The notes under the pieces: model-generated
Seen by the model: the letters and a program-made list of their open reading frames with translations, nothing else
Told to the model about the DNA's origin: nothing
The model's database searches: none
Shown here: positions 1 to 13,916 of the stretch, piece by piece
Layout: every line of letters starts with the position of its first letter
How positions within the stretch are numbered: position 1 is the first letter of the stretch
Translations under genes and position numbers: made by a program
NCBI GenBank assembly: GCA_002104945.1
Contig: MCFH01000036.1
Coordinates: 62,001 to 126,000, forward strand
Direction: 5' to 3'
Length of the DNA stretch: 64,000 bases
Source: Piromyces finnis
Lineage: Eukaryota; Neocallimastigomycota; Neocallimastigomycetes; Neocallimastigales; Neocallimastigaceae

Positions 1-538
1 AAAAAAAAAAAAGTAAAAAATAGAGTTTCTTTATTTTATAAGCATTTCAATTCTTAATAAAAAGAAAAAGAAAAGAAAAATATAACATTAAAAACCAACT
101 TAATAATGTTACCTTTTAGGTAAAAATTAAAATTCAATCTTTAAAAAAAAATTTTTTTTTTTAATTATAATAATTATTATTATTATTAAATGTTTATTAA
201 TGATTTAAAAAAAAATGTTTTTTTTTTTATATATATATATAAAATATACCTTTAAAAACAAAAAAAAAAAAATACGCAAAATTCAAAATTATTTAATTTA
301 TTATTAAAAGCTCTCATCTACTAATCAATTTTATTAAACTTGTATATTTATTGATAATTTGAATATATCTATCTATTTATATATTATAAATAATTAGATA
401 TATAATATACCAATGCTTTTGAAAAAAAGAAAATAATTATACAATTAAAAAATTTATAAATATTTTTGCATTAATTTCCCTATATATAATAAAACAAATA
501 ATCATTTATTTTATAATTATCAACTTAACATATTAAAA

Positions 539-2076
539 ATGAGTACGAGATCATTAAGAAGTAGAAATAAGAGAAAATCTTCAACTAATGTTAGGTATTC
601 TGAAATATAATTTTAAATTATTTATGCATATGTAATCATATAGAAAATATTATAGATGTATAATAAACATTTATAAAATTGAATTCCCCAATACAAATTT
701 CAATTTAAAAAAAAAGAAAAAAAAGAAACCTAAAATCACAGAATATAAAATATAATGATTTTTATAATTACTTTTTAATAATAGTTAAACTCATTTTATA
801 TAACAAATATTTAAAATAATTTTTCTTCTATTATTTTTATAAATATAATTTTTAATAACTTTTTTTTTTCTTTTTTAATTAATATTAATAATAAAATCTA
901 TAAATTATTAAGTTCTTCATTATATCTCGGTTATGTTGAAGATGAAGAAACTATAGAATCTATTATGAAAAAATTTGAAGAAATGGAAAAATTAAAAAAA
1001 GAAATTGCTGAACAAAAAGAAAAAGAAAAAAATAGTGAAAATGATAATGGTAATAATGAAAATAATCAAGATACTAATGGAAACGAAGAGTTAACTTTCA
1101 CAGAAGAGCAGTATGAGGAATTATTCAAAAGAACTGCATCTTTTACACCAGAAACATTAGATGCTGATATTGCACACATGGAAGATTGGGAATTTTATGA
1201 CCCAATTGATGAAGACAATGAAGAAAAGTAAAGTTTATTTATTATATAGTTAAATGAAAAATGACTAGTTAATATTATAAAATAATTTGGAATGATTTTG
1301 ATATTGGATATAATAATAATAATAATAATTATAATACTGGATGTTAAATTATTACATAAAAAAATATGATAACAATTCAACAAAATTCATATTCACAATA
1401 CACAATAGTATCATTTATTAATTAATATAATAATGTCGTTCATTGATAATTATCATTAATGAAAATATTTAAACAAAAAATTAATTTATAATTATATTTA
1501 TATTCATTTCTATTTTATTAAATTTCACATACATATTAAAAATTTTATTTCCTTTTTATCTTATAAGTGATTATTGGTTCGTTGATGATGACTTTGCCTG
1601 GGAAGATGATGAACCAGAAATTAAAAGACACAAGAGAGGACCTGGCTCTTACAATTCTTCAAGAGAAAGTATATTAAACAAATATAAAATTATGCAAATT
1701 CAAATGCAAGATAGAAATGGTAATTATGTTACTGTAAAAAGAAGAATAGCGTAAGTATAATTTTTTTTTTAAATTTTAATTAAAATGAAGTAGAAAATAA
1801 TATGTTTTATAAATTTTATAGTTATATATATTGAATTGTGATATTAATATATTCAAAAAATTAAATATTTTATAGGTCTACCGATCCAAGTTTACCAACA
1901 TATATTCGTATTTTACCACTTCCAATTTCTAGATCATGGTCAAAATGTATAAAGCCATTATCCGAAACAAAATATGTCCCAACAGAAGGTTTTAGGTAAC
2001 AATCATAATATATATATTTCAATATGTAAAGTTTTTGTTTTTGTAAAAAGGTTTAATAATAGTGTATATTTATTTC

Positions 2077-2110
<34 letters not shown>

Positions 2111-3020
2111 AAAGATATTTTGAAGATGATATATTTAATTTTGATTTCAGTAAAATTGGTAATGATTTCCAAGCTATATATATGGATCCTCCACTTTTAC
2201 TTCCAGGAGAAGAAAAAACACCAGGAAAAATCACTATTGAGCAATTTGTAAGTACCTTTACATTTAATAAAAATAAAAAAAAAAAAGCGCAATCTATATA
2301 TATATATATATTTAAATTATCAATAATCAATATTTATTAAACGTTATAACTATGTATGAAAAATTATAAAATAATTTATTTAAGGGTTCATTAAAAATTT
2401 CACGTTTAGTAAAGAAAGGTTTCTTATTTATATGGTGTGAAAAGGAATATATACCAAATCTTATACAAATATGCGATAAATGGGGCTTTAAATATGTTGA
2501 AAACTTTGCTTGGATTAAAAAATACATTAATAATCGTATTGTTAAACAACCATATACTTATTTCAATAAATCAAAGATTACATGTTTCATATTTAGAAAG
2601 GTAAATAATCACTATATTGTGATTGAATAAAAATAATCAACATACTAAAAATAAAAATATTAACTGATAAATAGGAAGGTGATGTTGAATTACGTCATCA
2701 ACGTAATCCAGATTGTGAATTCGATTATATAAAACCAAAAATACCAGGTGAATTAACTGAACAAAAACCAGAATTTATATATAAAGTAATCGAAACATTA
2801 TTACCTCAAGCAAGATATAGTCCAACTAATAATAAGGGTACAAAACTTTTAGAATTGTAGGTTTTATTATTATTATTATTTTAATTATATGATAATTGAT
2901 GATTTTTTTATATGAATGTTTAAATAACAAATATTTATGTTTAATAATTTTTAAAATAGATTTGGTCGTAAAGATCATAAAAGAAAAGGGTGGACTTCAA
3001 TTGTTCAAAAATCCGAGTAA
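539..3020 (+). CDS. MT-A70 family (METTL3/METTL14/MTA9-like) adenine methyltransferase homologue, 8 exons
   Basis: The eight-exon model is 539-594, 913-1227, 1568-1750, 1876-1995, 2115-2247, 2385-2600, 2675-2856 and 2960-3020. All junctions have GT/AG and keep one frame, giving about 421 residues. The N-terminus is basic (MSTRSLRSRNKRK), followed by a Glu/Asn-rich coiled stretch and an acidic linker. The C-terminal half is an MT-A70 Rossmann fold: IYMDPPLLLPGE at about residues 246-257, a KKGFLFIWCE strand, an aromatic-rich ENFAWIKKYINNR segment, a LRHQRNPDCEFDY segment, and a C-terminal LLELFGRKDHKRKGWTSI segment (family: hELFGR...GW). The catalytic motif reads DPPL, not DPPW. METTL3/MTA1-type enzymes keep DPPW, whereas the METTL14 and MTA9 partner subunits vary there, so this may be the RNA- or DNA-binding partner in a 6mA/m6A heterodimer. 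Which clade it belongs to is unresolved. It has two ATT/T-rich introns and no nearby partner gene. Confidence 0.85.
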
Positions 3021-3859
3021 TTTTTTCCTTTATTATTTTTTTTTTATATTTACTTTTATTTTTAATATATAATAAATAAAAATATTTTTTATACAAGAAA
3101 AACATATATATAATTTGTTTAGTTTAAATAAAAAAAACTTAATATTTTTTTAATTATTTTTTTTTTTTTTTTTTTTTTGCTTTTATTTATGACAAAGTGT
3201 GAAGACTATAATTTAAATTCAAATTAAATAGTATAATATATCTTGACATATTAAAGTTATTTACTTCTTTTATTATATTTATAAATATTTTTTTTCAAAT
3301 ATAATCGTTTGATATATATAAATAGTATTAAAATATAAAATCAAAAAAAATCTTTCAATTTTGAAGTTTTATAATTTCAGTTATTTAACTTTTTTTTTTT
3401 TTTTTTTTTTTTTGTTGTTGTTGTTGTTGTTGACATTTATAATTAGTTGGTATATCAAACCTTTGATATTAATAATAATAAAATATATAATAAAGTTTTA
3501 AGTTTGGGTATTATTAATAATTATTCATATATAAAATAAAGTTAATTTAAAATATAACTAATACTTTTATATTACATTTCATTAACAATATAAATACTAA
3601 TGTATTCTATTAAAAAATACATAATATTTAATTATTATTGATAATTTAAATAGTAATAATCATTAATGATTTATTATTTATAAAAGATGCAAAATAATAA
3701 ATGATATTAAAATATTTTTTATAGAAAGTTTTATAATTTTTATATTAATTTTATAAAAATAAAAAATTGGAAATGTGTCTATGATATTATTTTTTTAAAA
3801 AAAGTTTTGTGATGATAAATAATTATTGATATTATGATATTATGATAGAAATTATTTCT
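3021..3859. other. Convergent intergenic spacer
   Basis: This lies between the 3' ends of the methyltransferase-like and FAM72 genes. It contains T-tracts at about 3150-3178 and 3391-3412, the second followed by a short GTT repeat to about 3432. I see no coding signal or RNA gene. Confidence 0.6.
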
Positions 3860-4044
3860 TCAACGACATAATAAATCATAATTATTGTTTCGACTTTCTT
3901 CTAATTCCCTATCTATGCCAGGTAAACGTGCCCATAATAAGAAATTCTTACCTTCGGGTGAATATAATTTTTCATTAGAACAATAAATTTTTTTATAATA
4001 GTTTTAAAAATTAATATTTTTTTTTAAAAAAAAAAAAAAGTTTA

Positions 4045-4108
<64 letters not shown>

Positions 4109-4830
4109 TTGAAAAAATACCAGAAGAATCTAATCTTTCTCTTGGTATTACACTATCAGATAAAAACATCCAGAAATGTCCATTATTACATGATTCTAAA
4201 CATGTTTCACATGGATGAGTAACATGATACCCTATTACGTTTCCACTGTTAATTTTTAATATTTAAAAGCTTTAATAAAAATAGCTATTATAGATATATT
4301 GTAATATATAGTGTTAAAAAAATCTTTTATATATACCATACTAAACATGCTAAATCTCTAATTTTACAATGACAATTACAGGTCATATAATCTTTGTCAA
4401 CTAATTGTATTCTTTTACATATATAAATTATAAAATTTTTATTTTATAAAAAAAAAATATTTAATACTAAGAGTTAAAAAACATTATTGATTTTTATATT
4501 AATTATATATTCTAAATTAATAAATACCTCCCTGATGGTGGTGAATCTGTAGAATATAATTCCACTCTAAATTTATTTTATATATTTAAAAATTATTTAT
4601 TAAAAATAAGCACTTTTTATTTTATCATATGAAAGATAGTATTATATAAAGATATTTAAAATAAACTTTTTTTTTATTTGATAATATCTATACCTGGTAT
4701 CTCCAAGAAGAATAGCTTTCATACCTCTATTACAAACAACTGTATAACAATGTTTACATGATAATTCATAAACAGTTTTTGAGTGAAAATATGAATTTAT
4801 TGATGATGATCCATTAATTGAATTGGACAT
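3860..4830 (-). CDS. FAM72-family protein, 5 exons, about 155 aa
   Basis: The exons on the minus strand are 4830-4694, 4566-4528, 4411-4337, 4245-4121 and 3951-3860, with all junctions GT/AG and in frame. The product is about 155 residues, close to the roughly 149 of vertebrate FAM72. Visible motifs in order are YELSCKHCYTVVCNRGMKAILLGDT (paired CxxC and the RGMKAxLLxDT signature), LYSTDSPPSG, the Cys/His cluster CNCHCKIRDLACL, GNVIGYHVTHPCETC and SCNNGHFWMF, then LDSSGKNFLLWARLPG. These match the FAM72 pattern of two zinc-binding-like Cys clusters with a GHFWMF core. Vertebrate FAM72A antagonises the uracil glycosylase UNG2; a fungal role is not known from the sequence. An ATT microsatellite expands intron 4. 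The assignment is confident because the motifs occur in order across every exon. Confidence 0.9.
4044..4108. repeat. ATT microsatellite in FAM72 intron
   Basis: An uninterrupted run of about 21 ATT units lies inside the last intron of the FAM72-family gene, adjacent to a poly(A) run. It is a slippage-type simple repeat. Confidence 0.9.
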
Positions 4831-6715
4831 TGGTTATAAATGAATAAAATATTCTTTTTTTTTTTTATATTTTTAAGTGATGTAAATATAAAATTATTAT
4901 AAAATTTTACTATTTTTATTTATTTATCTTGCTTATGAATATTTTTATTATTGTGATTTTTTTACTTTTTGTTCGATAAAAATCTAAGATTTTGAGAAGC
5001 TCTAATTATATAATTTTTAACTAAAAAATATTTATAAAAATAAAATATATACAATAAATAATATTAATATTTTATCAGTTAAATATAATTCTTATAATTT
5101 ATAATAATATTATAAATATTATATCCATCAGTATTATCAGTATTATTAATGAAATTTCATAAAGAATTAATAAAGCAGTCGATAAGGTTAATTAATAATT
5201 TTTTTATATCATACAATTTGTCAATATCAAGTTTTATTGTTTATATTCATTTATAATATATTAAAAATAATACAAGTATTACAAGTAATACTATTAAATA
5301 TAACTTATATTTTTGTTATTATTATTTTACACTTCTATATGAATAGTAATAATAATAATAATAGCTTGACATCGATAATTATTAGTAATAAATAATGAAA
5401 ATTATATTTAACTTGCTAAATTAAACATTATATATTGTTTCTCTATTTTAGTTAAGAGTTTTAACTCGAAAAAAAAAAAAAGCGTTTTTATTAATTTTTA
5501 ATAATTACCATTAATAATTATTTAAAAACTTTTTATTAATACTGTTTTGTTTTTATCAAAACCTTGGCTTTATTATTTTTAAATATGTATTTATATTAAT
5601 TGTTATTTTATTTCTTTTTTTTTAATTTTTTTTTGCCTTGTTCTATATGAATAAAGTCAAGGCATACAAAAAAAATATTTTGAAATGTAATCATATTTAC
5701 TTTTATAAAAGCAATAATAATAGTAATAAGCTTTAAAATTATAACATCAACATCAACAACACAAAATGATATAAAATAAAGTTAATAAACTTTCATTATA
5801 TATATTAATGTGATTTTGATTTATGTTTTTTTTTTTTTTTTTTTTTATTCAAGTTTAATTTAATCTTTTTTTTTTATTTTTCTTTCTTTTCTTTATTCTC
5901 TTTAGATTTCATTAAAACCAATTTTAAATTTAATATAACAATAATTAAACAAATTTTAAAACATAAGAAAATAAAAGGTTTAAAATTTAACAACAAATTT
6001 TAATCATTCACTTTTTTTTTTAACTTTTTTATCATAAATAGTAATTACTATCTAACAATCTTCTTTATTATTATTACAGCTTTTTTTTTTTAACATATTT
6101 CTTTTAAAATTTCAAAATTAAACTTCATATTTTTTAATATGAAGTTTTAAATTATTTTATTTTGTTAAACATTTAAATTTTATTATAGTAAACTGATTTA
6201 TTAATGATGTAAAAATATAAAGATTACTGTTTTAATGTTTATTCATTTATTAATATATACTAAATTTATATGATATAATTATATTTGTTGCATTTATTTA
6301 TCATAATTTTCTTTTAAATATATATAATATTTAAAAAAAAAAATAATAATAAAATAAATAAATAATATTGATAATAATGTCATTGTAGTATTATTTAATT
6401 TTTATAAGAATATATAATAATTTAATATTCAATGTTAAAAATTATATGATTCCGTAATTAATATAGAACAAAAGTTAACTTTATATAACAGCAAATGATT
6501 AAGAAAGACTTCTATGTTCATTTCTATAATTATAAAAATAAAAGATTAAATATACTGACTATCTAGATTACATATTAAAGATTCTTTATAAATATTATTC
6601 AACTGACATATATGAAATTTTCATAAAAAAAAAAGTATATATATAGTAAATTAGAAAGAAAAATAATAATTTTTATCATAATATTTATATTTTCTTATTG
6701 TATTAGTTAATATAT
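4831..6715. other. Intergenic spacer, nothing recognised
   Basis: This spacer contains the divergent promoter region of the FAM72 gene and the 3' flank of the RICTOR-like gene. It is very AT-rich with poly(T) tracts, including one near 5828-5846. The only notable structure is a short imperfect inverted repeat around 6120-6146 (AACTTCATATT / AATATGAAGTT). No open frames or RNA genes are evident. Confidence 0.5.
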
Positions 6716-9657
6716 TTATTCATTATTTTCATCAAAAATATCTTCGATATTTAATCCTCCAATTTCGTCAATTCTATCTAATGCTTTCTCATCTATTGTT
6801 AATATTTCAAATAAATCATTGATAAATAGTCTGGCTGTTAAACGGAAATTATATATACTTTGCATTTTTAAGGATTCTATATAAAGATCTATACTTTGGA
6901 ATTCATATGGTGTCTCATGACATATCCTAGATTATAATTTTTTTTATTTAAAAATATGGAAATAAATAGTTAAAATCATTTTTTTTGGATAAGTTATACT
7001 TATTTACTATTATCTTAGAATTGTATATATACCTAATCAAAGTTTTAGATGCTGAATTTGATAAAATATGATTACATAAATTACCAATATTTTCTAATAT
7101 TTCATATTGGGTATCTGTAAGATTAGCTTTTGGTTTATAAAATGATGGGTATTTCATTTCACACTCTTCCTTGGTATTTTCTTCATCATCTCCACTAATT
7201 TCTTTATCTAATTTCTCTTCTTTTTCATTTGTATTAATTTCACTCTCTTGTTTTTCTTCTTTTTCTTCTTTTATATTAGTTTCACTCTCTTGTTTTTCTT
7301 CTTTTTCTTCTTTTATATTAGTTTCACTCTCTTGTTTCTCTTCTTTTTCATTTGTATTAATTTCACTCTCTTGTTTATCTTCTTTTTCTTGTCCTTGTCC
7401 TTCTTCTTCTTTATCTGTATTGGTTTTGTTGATTTGTTTCTCTTCTTCCTCACTGTTATTCATTAAAATTTCTACTTTTTCGTTGAAAATATTTTCAGAA
7501 TTATTTTCATCGAATTCTTCTTCATTACTTGATTCATCAATTTGTTCTTTTGATAAAATATTAATTCCTTGATCATTTTCATCTTCCATTGAGGTTTCAC
7601 AACTATCATTGCTTTCATTACATTCCTCTGATATTTTACCCAATTTGTTTTCACCTTTTTCTTTTTCATCATAAATACTAATAGATTTACAACTGAGTTC
7701 ATCATCATTTCTAAAGGTATATCTATTTTCAATTTTTAAAGTATTAAACATTCCTTTGTATTTCCACCGTGGAATCTATAAAAAGAAAAGGAGAAAAGTA
7801 TCATAAAAATAATTAAATTTTTAAATATTAATTAATCATTCGAACAACATATTAAAATTATAATATTTTTTATAAAAAAAATTGTTTATTTTTTAAACAT
7901 TTACATTCAAAAATTGACTAGAATGATTTGGAACACAAAAACCATTTAATTTACCAAATGGTAAATATGGTGAATTCCATCCATATTCTTCTAATTTTTC
8001 TATACCTGTGCTTGTTTTTGATATCATGCCAATAATATAATAAGAGGTTCTATTTTGTTTTATATAAAAAATATACATTAATATATATTTATTAAAGAAA
8101 AAAAAATAATTCACTCTATTTTATTGAAACATTAAATATATATTTAATTTTTAATACAATTTACCCTTTTAATGTTAAAACTTTGGATTTTTCCGCAATT
8201 TCAATAATATTCTTTATAATATCTTCTTCAAGTAAAAATGTAATACCAGATATTGAGGAACCAATATTACCAACTGCCCATAGAATACTTTTCAATTTTA
8301 ACAATTTCTTTCTATTTAAATTTTTCATTCCATATTTTCTTATATAGTTTGCAAATTCTTTGAAATGTCCCTTTTCCCTTAAAAATTCACTTCCTTCTTT
8401 ACTTTTAATTAATTCACCATAAAAATGTGGAGGTATCTCACTATTATTTTAAAAATAAAATTATATTAATATAAAAAATCTATATATAAAATTCTCATCT
8501 TCAAAAGTATATGATATTTACAGTTTTTCAATTGGTAAAGTACTTCTATTTTTTGGATCATTACAATAACCATTTATATTTAAATGTGATATTTGTGAAT
8601 TTCCATTATATGAAAATGCCTTTTCAATAGCCAATTCTAATTGAATGGTATATAAAACATTTATTTTCTATATAATTATATATTTAGAATTTCGATTTTA
8701 AAAATAAATCAATATTAAATATTCTATTGTTTGTTCTTATTTAATTCAATTCATTTTTTTTTACATACCTCATACCACTGAGTCATACATTTTTCAATAT
8801 AACCTAATTCATATAAATAATTATAACCAACACTAGTCGTCAAAAACCTATTTAAAAATATTATATATATTTAGTTTTTTTTATTAATAATTATTATTAC
8901 TTTTATTATTATTAATATATATTTTACTTTAATAATAAAGAATTTCCAATATTTCCTAAGTGTTGTAGACTTGGTCGTAAAGCTACTACAGATTCCAAAT
9001 TTTCACTATAATTACAAGCTTCTTCTAAAGTTCTCACTGCTGTTTTACAGACTTCTAAGTCAATATCATATAGCTAAAAAAATTAAATTAATAAATTATG
9101 CAATTATAATCCATATATCTTAGAAATCATATAAATACTCTAGATAGTTTAGTTACCTGCATTACTAAATATTTCATTCCCCATTTACTAATATCTTTTA
9201 CTCTTTCTTGAAGCAATTGTCTCATATATTTTGTAGCAAATAATCTTATATTCTATGCCATTCATAATTATTAATTAATTAAAAATATTATCATTATAAA
9301 ATAAATTTAAATTAAAATATTTTAATATATTATTAGCCATCTATATATTTATTTATAATAATTATTGTATTATTACTCTTGATCCGGAAGTCATTATTGT
9401 TATTAATATTACTCTTGGATGGTAATCCCTTTATATTAATTTTAAAATTAATATTTATTAATATTTATTTTTTAATAATACTATAAAGTATTTTATTTCA
9501 TATTCATATCAACACTACTTACAAATTATAGTCAAGGCTTTGTATAATAATCTTTAATAAATCATCTCTATTCTTTAAGTTTATTACTTTGTATAATTCT
9601 GTCCATATTTGATTTTTTTCCAGTATTCTTTTATTTTGATATGTTATAAAAATCATA

Positions 9658-9745
<88 letters not shown>

Positions 9746-12700
9746 ACATACTTATTTCCTTCCATAGTTTTTGTCATTACACCAATGAAATTGAAATATT
9801 CTGAAGTTAGTGTTGATTTTAATTTTCTTTCGTCAAATAAATTAATATTAGAGTCACCATTTGAAAGTGATGTTGTAGTCTATAATTAAAAAGAAATTTA
9901 ATGTCAATTATACAATATCAATTATATAAAGAGAAACATTTAAAAATATATATATACTTTTGTTAATTCTTCTAATGATTCCGATATTTGTTTAAATGGA
10001 CCACATTCTATTAATAATTTTACACCTTCAGGATTTGTTATTAATAATGAAATTATATTACATCCAATTTCTGTATATAATGTTGAATTCTTTAAAAATA
10101 ATTTACACACATATATATTAAATAACATAATATTATTAATTAATATTAATATTTTTTCAGTAAATTTAAAAAATAAAAAATATTACCATAGCTTTTAATG
10201 GTATATCTGAAAATTGATGGTTTGACGGTTTATAAAAAAGCAATAATTTTTTCATTAATCCACTTCCTAAAGTTTCTTCTAATCGTTTTGGATTTAAGAG
10301 AGGTCCTTTTACTAATTCTTTAATTGCACTCCAATTCCATTTTGAAAAATCTTTTGTATACTATAAAGGAATACAAATAGTTATAAAATTAATTGATTAT
10401 GTTTTATTTCCTATGTATTTAGTGTTATTACTTATTGTTTTTTATTCAAATATTTGAATATAAATAGATATAAACAAATATTATTCATATTAATATTTTT
10501 TAAAAAAAAAAAATAAAATTTATACCTGTGTTTCATTGACTAAATTTCTGAAATGTGTATCATCCATAACTAATCCCATCTGTAATTTAACTTGTTCAAT
10601 TTGTCTTTGAGTTCTTCCAATTTTCTTATTATCCATAGATTTTTTAAGCCCATCCTTCCATATAGTACTATTTGAAAAAAATAGTATTTATGAAAATAAA
10701 ATCTATTAATATTAAAAATTGTATAAATAACATATATATAGAAATTGATATAAATACCAATTATTAACTTCATCACTCGTAACAACAGCTACTTTCTCTT
10801 TCTTTTTTCTGAGACTATCAATATGGAAAATAGCTTCAATTGCTTTATGTCTTTGTACATCATCAAAATCTACAGCTATTTCAAATAAATTTGGAAGAGC
10901 CTATTACATTTAATTTTAATAAAATATACAATTAACATTATAGTTTGATTTTATTAGATGAATTAATATTAAAATTATTTTTACATGTAAATTTATAATA
11001 TAATCCACTGGTAATAAACGATTTGATAAATCTAAAAATTCACCAACTAACACTTTTGCTTTAGTAGAAATAACTTTATGATCCTGTTGAATTAAATGAA
11101 TCAAAACCTTTATAAAAAAAATTAATATTTAATTAAATATTAATTTAAAAAGTTATATTTAATATTATAAATTTTTATTTAATAATAATACTTCAAAAAT
11201 ATTAGATTCAATAAAAGCCATAAGCAAAATAGATAAGTAGTAATTAAATATGTTTGTTTTTGTTGACGTTTGAATAGTTGACTTGGTATCATTTCCACCA
11301 TTTTTATATGAATATGCTTTTTATTTAAAAAAATAATTAAAAGTTAATATTTTTTTATATTTTAAAAATTCTTTATATATATTTTTTTATTTACTTTTTA
11401 AATTTTTTCCTGGCATGAATTGTTTAGGTAGTTTTATTTTGAATAAATTAAAAAGCAAAGTAATAAGTACCTCCTATAATCATCAATTTTTATAAATTGA
11501 TTTAATATTTTTGTTTTTTTTTTCTTTATTTATTTAATAGTAATGTTTATATGATATGTACTTGTAATTCTTCATTTGGATATGTCATAGAATGTACTAT
11601 TGAACGAATAGATTCTTTATTATCAATACATAAATATATTAAGCCTAAAAAAAAAATAATAATATATTAATAAAAAAAAATTTTTATACTATTTTTTAAA
11701 TAATATATATGTATTTACCAGCCCAAGACTGAAATAATGTTAATATAATTTTTGAACTTGATTCTAGTTTTTTGATATATGATTGTTTGTCTGTTGTTAC
11801 TTGAGAAGAATCAGTTAATGTTGATACTATCATCTATTAATCATTAAATTAAATAAATTATATAATAAATAAATTAATAATATTTATTTATTTATTTATT
11901 ATATATATTTTTATAATTTATACTTCAACATCCACAGATGGTTTAATATAACAGCGTGTATCTTCTGAATCCAGTAAATGAACAATTGTCATTGTTAAAG
12001 TAGAAGCCATTTCACTTGGTCCATCTACTAATAAATGAAATAATGTTTTCATACCATTACATTTTGCTACTAATGCTGTATTTTTAATTGCTATTCATTA
12101 TTATAATCATTTTTTTTATTTAATATAGAATAAAAAAAAAATTTAATTTTTATTCTTCATAAATAATAAATAAAAAATTACATAATTTATATAAGGTTTA
12201 CCAAGTTCACATAATGTTAATATAAAAATATTTCTCAATTTTTCATCTATATATTCTGCAAATGCAATAATTAAACGAACAATACTTTCAGGTAATAAAT
12301 CTACTGAGTTATTCTTATCAATAATGGATCGAATAAACATTAAGGATTGTTGAAATTCTAAATTTTCCTCAAATCGAAAATTTTTATGATCTTTAATTAA
12401 TGACCTTTTTTAATTTTGAACATAGTTGTAAATATTTATTATAATAAAATTAAGAAATAAAAAATTCGTTATAATTTCAATGATAATTATGATATTTATT
12501 TTAATTAATTGTAAATATTTGTACAATTCATAAAAAGTGTTTCGATAACATAATAATTTTATACCTTATTATAAATATTTCAAAATTCATAGAAAATATC
12601 TTTTTAATATATTCTCTATTAATAGCACAATATCTTAAAATCCTTATTGAATTAGCTTTTACTTCTTTTACTTTACTTAAAATTGTTTTCCTTGCACTAA

Positions 12701-13766
12701 TTTTAAAGATATATTGTTTTAATATTTACATTTTTTGTATTATTAAAAATGTTAAATTAATTTTAAATATACAATTACAATGAATGTATATATTAAATTA
12801 ATGACAAATAGAACTTTTTTTTTTTGGTTTTATTATATTACCATAATAAAATATTGGTTACAAATGGTATATTATCGTCATTTTGAATCATTTTTATAAG
12901 TCGACATAAATTATTTTGAATTTCTAATATTTGAACACAGTCATCTATATCAATTTCTTCCAATTTTTTTACTGACTCTATTAATAATATTTTCATATTA
13001 ATAAAAGATGTTATATATGAATTCATAATTGCATATTAAAAAAATTTTTACAATAAAAAAAAATATAATTATAATAATAATTGATAATAAATTTTAGATT
13101 ATTTCTATACCTTCAATTTTTAATGTAATAATATCTATATGTTCACTCTTCACTTCATTATCTTGTGTTTTCGAAGGTTTTCTAGTTTGTACTTCATATA
13201 TTGGAAAGAAATCATCATATTGAAATGATTGTCTTCTTATTTGTTTTTCCTCTATTGAAGTATAGAAGTATAGTAATAAAATTTAAGTAAATATATATAT
13301 GTATATATATATTATTTTATATTTATATTCTATGGAGTATTTTTATCATGATTCTACAATAAATTAATAAATAAAATAATTATTTTTTTTAAAAAATAAA
13401 AAAAAAAAAACCTTTATTGAAATCAAGTATTTTTTTATTAATATTTATTTCTTTTTTAAGTTCATTAATTTTATTATCGAGTTCTCTTAATTCAGTAGTA
13501 ACTTCATTTATAGGTATAGCTGTTCCTTTCAAAGATATTTTATTAGTAATTAAAAAACCTTCTAATTCTTTTTTCTTCCTCTCTTGTAACACTAATTGTT
13601 CATTCAATTGTTTTATATTTGTCTCTGCCATTCGACAATTAATAGACGGGGTATGATCCTCAGTTATTGCATAATTAGAAAATGAACTTTTAATACATTC
13701 TGATCCTGATCTCTGCTTCTGAAATGAATAAATAAATGAACTTTGATTTGATCTAGATAAACTCAT
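6716..13766 (-). CDS. RICTOR/Ste16/Avo3-type TORC2 subunit, many exons
   Basis: This is a gene of roughly 20 exons on the minus strand. It starts at 13766 (MSLSRSNQSS) and stops at 6716-6718. The product should be the TORC2-specific scaffold, which binds TOR and SIN1 and directs AGC-kinase phosphorylation at membranes. Evidence in order: an N-terminal coiled coil (about residues 50-118); the Rictor_N helical region with KVKEVKANSIRILRYC (about 12700-12590); ARM/HEAT-like helices including LIAFAEYIDEKLRNIFILTL and STKAKVLVGEFLDLSNRLLP; the middle domain with NWSAIKELVKGPLLNPKRLEE written across 10360-10270; the Rictor_V region with MKNLNRKKLLKLKSILWAVGNIGS and ISKTSTGIEKLEEYGWNSPY (8050-7960). 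A Glu/Lys-rich insert (7130-7600) then separates this from the C-terminal helices ending near IEDIFDENNE. An ATT microsatellite lies in an intron at 9658-9741. Exon limits are approximate; the family call is strong. Confidence 0.9.
7190..7410 (-). repeat. Tandem repeat encoding Glu/Lys-rich segment in the RICTOR-like gene
   Basis: In-frame tandem units of about 48-57 bp encode EKEEKQESETNIKE-type repeats, four recognisable copies with small variations. They sit between the conserved middle (Rictor_V) part and the C-terminal helices. The segment is predicted disordered and highly charged. Unit similarity at the DNA level suggests recent slippage or unequal exchange. Confidence 0.8.
9658..9741. 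repeat. ATT microsatellite in RICTOR-like intron
   Basis: About 28 uninterrupted ATT units lie inside an intron, followed by TTAATACATAC near the next splice boundary. Confidence 0.9.
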
Positions 13767-13878
13767 TATTCTGTTTCTTAATAAATCAAATTTTATTTCT
13801 TAACTTTAATAATAAATATAATAATATTATTTCCTTTTGAAATGCTTTTCTATTGAATATTATTAATTTTTAAATATT

Positions 13879-13916
<38 letters not shown>

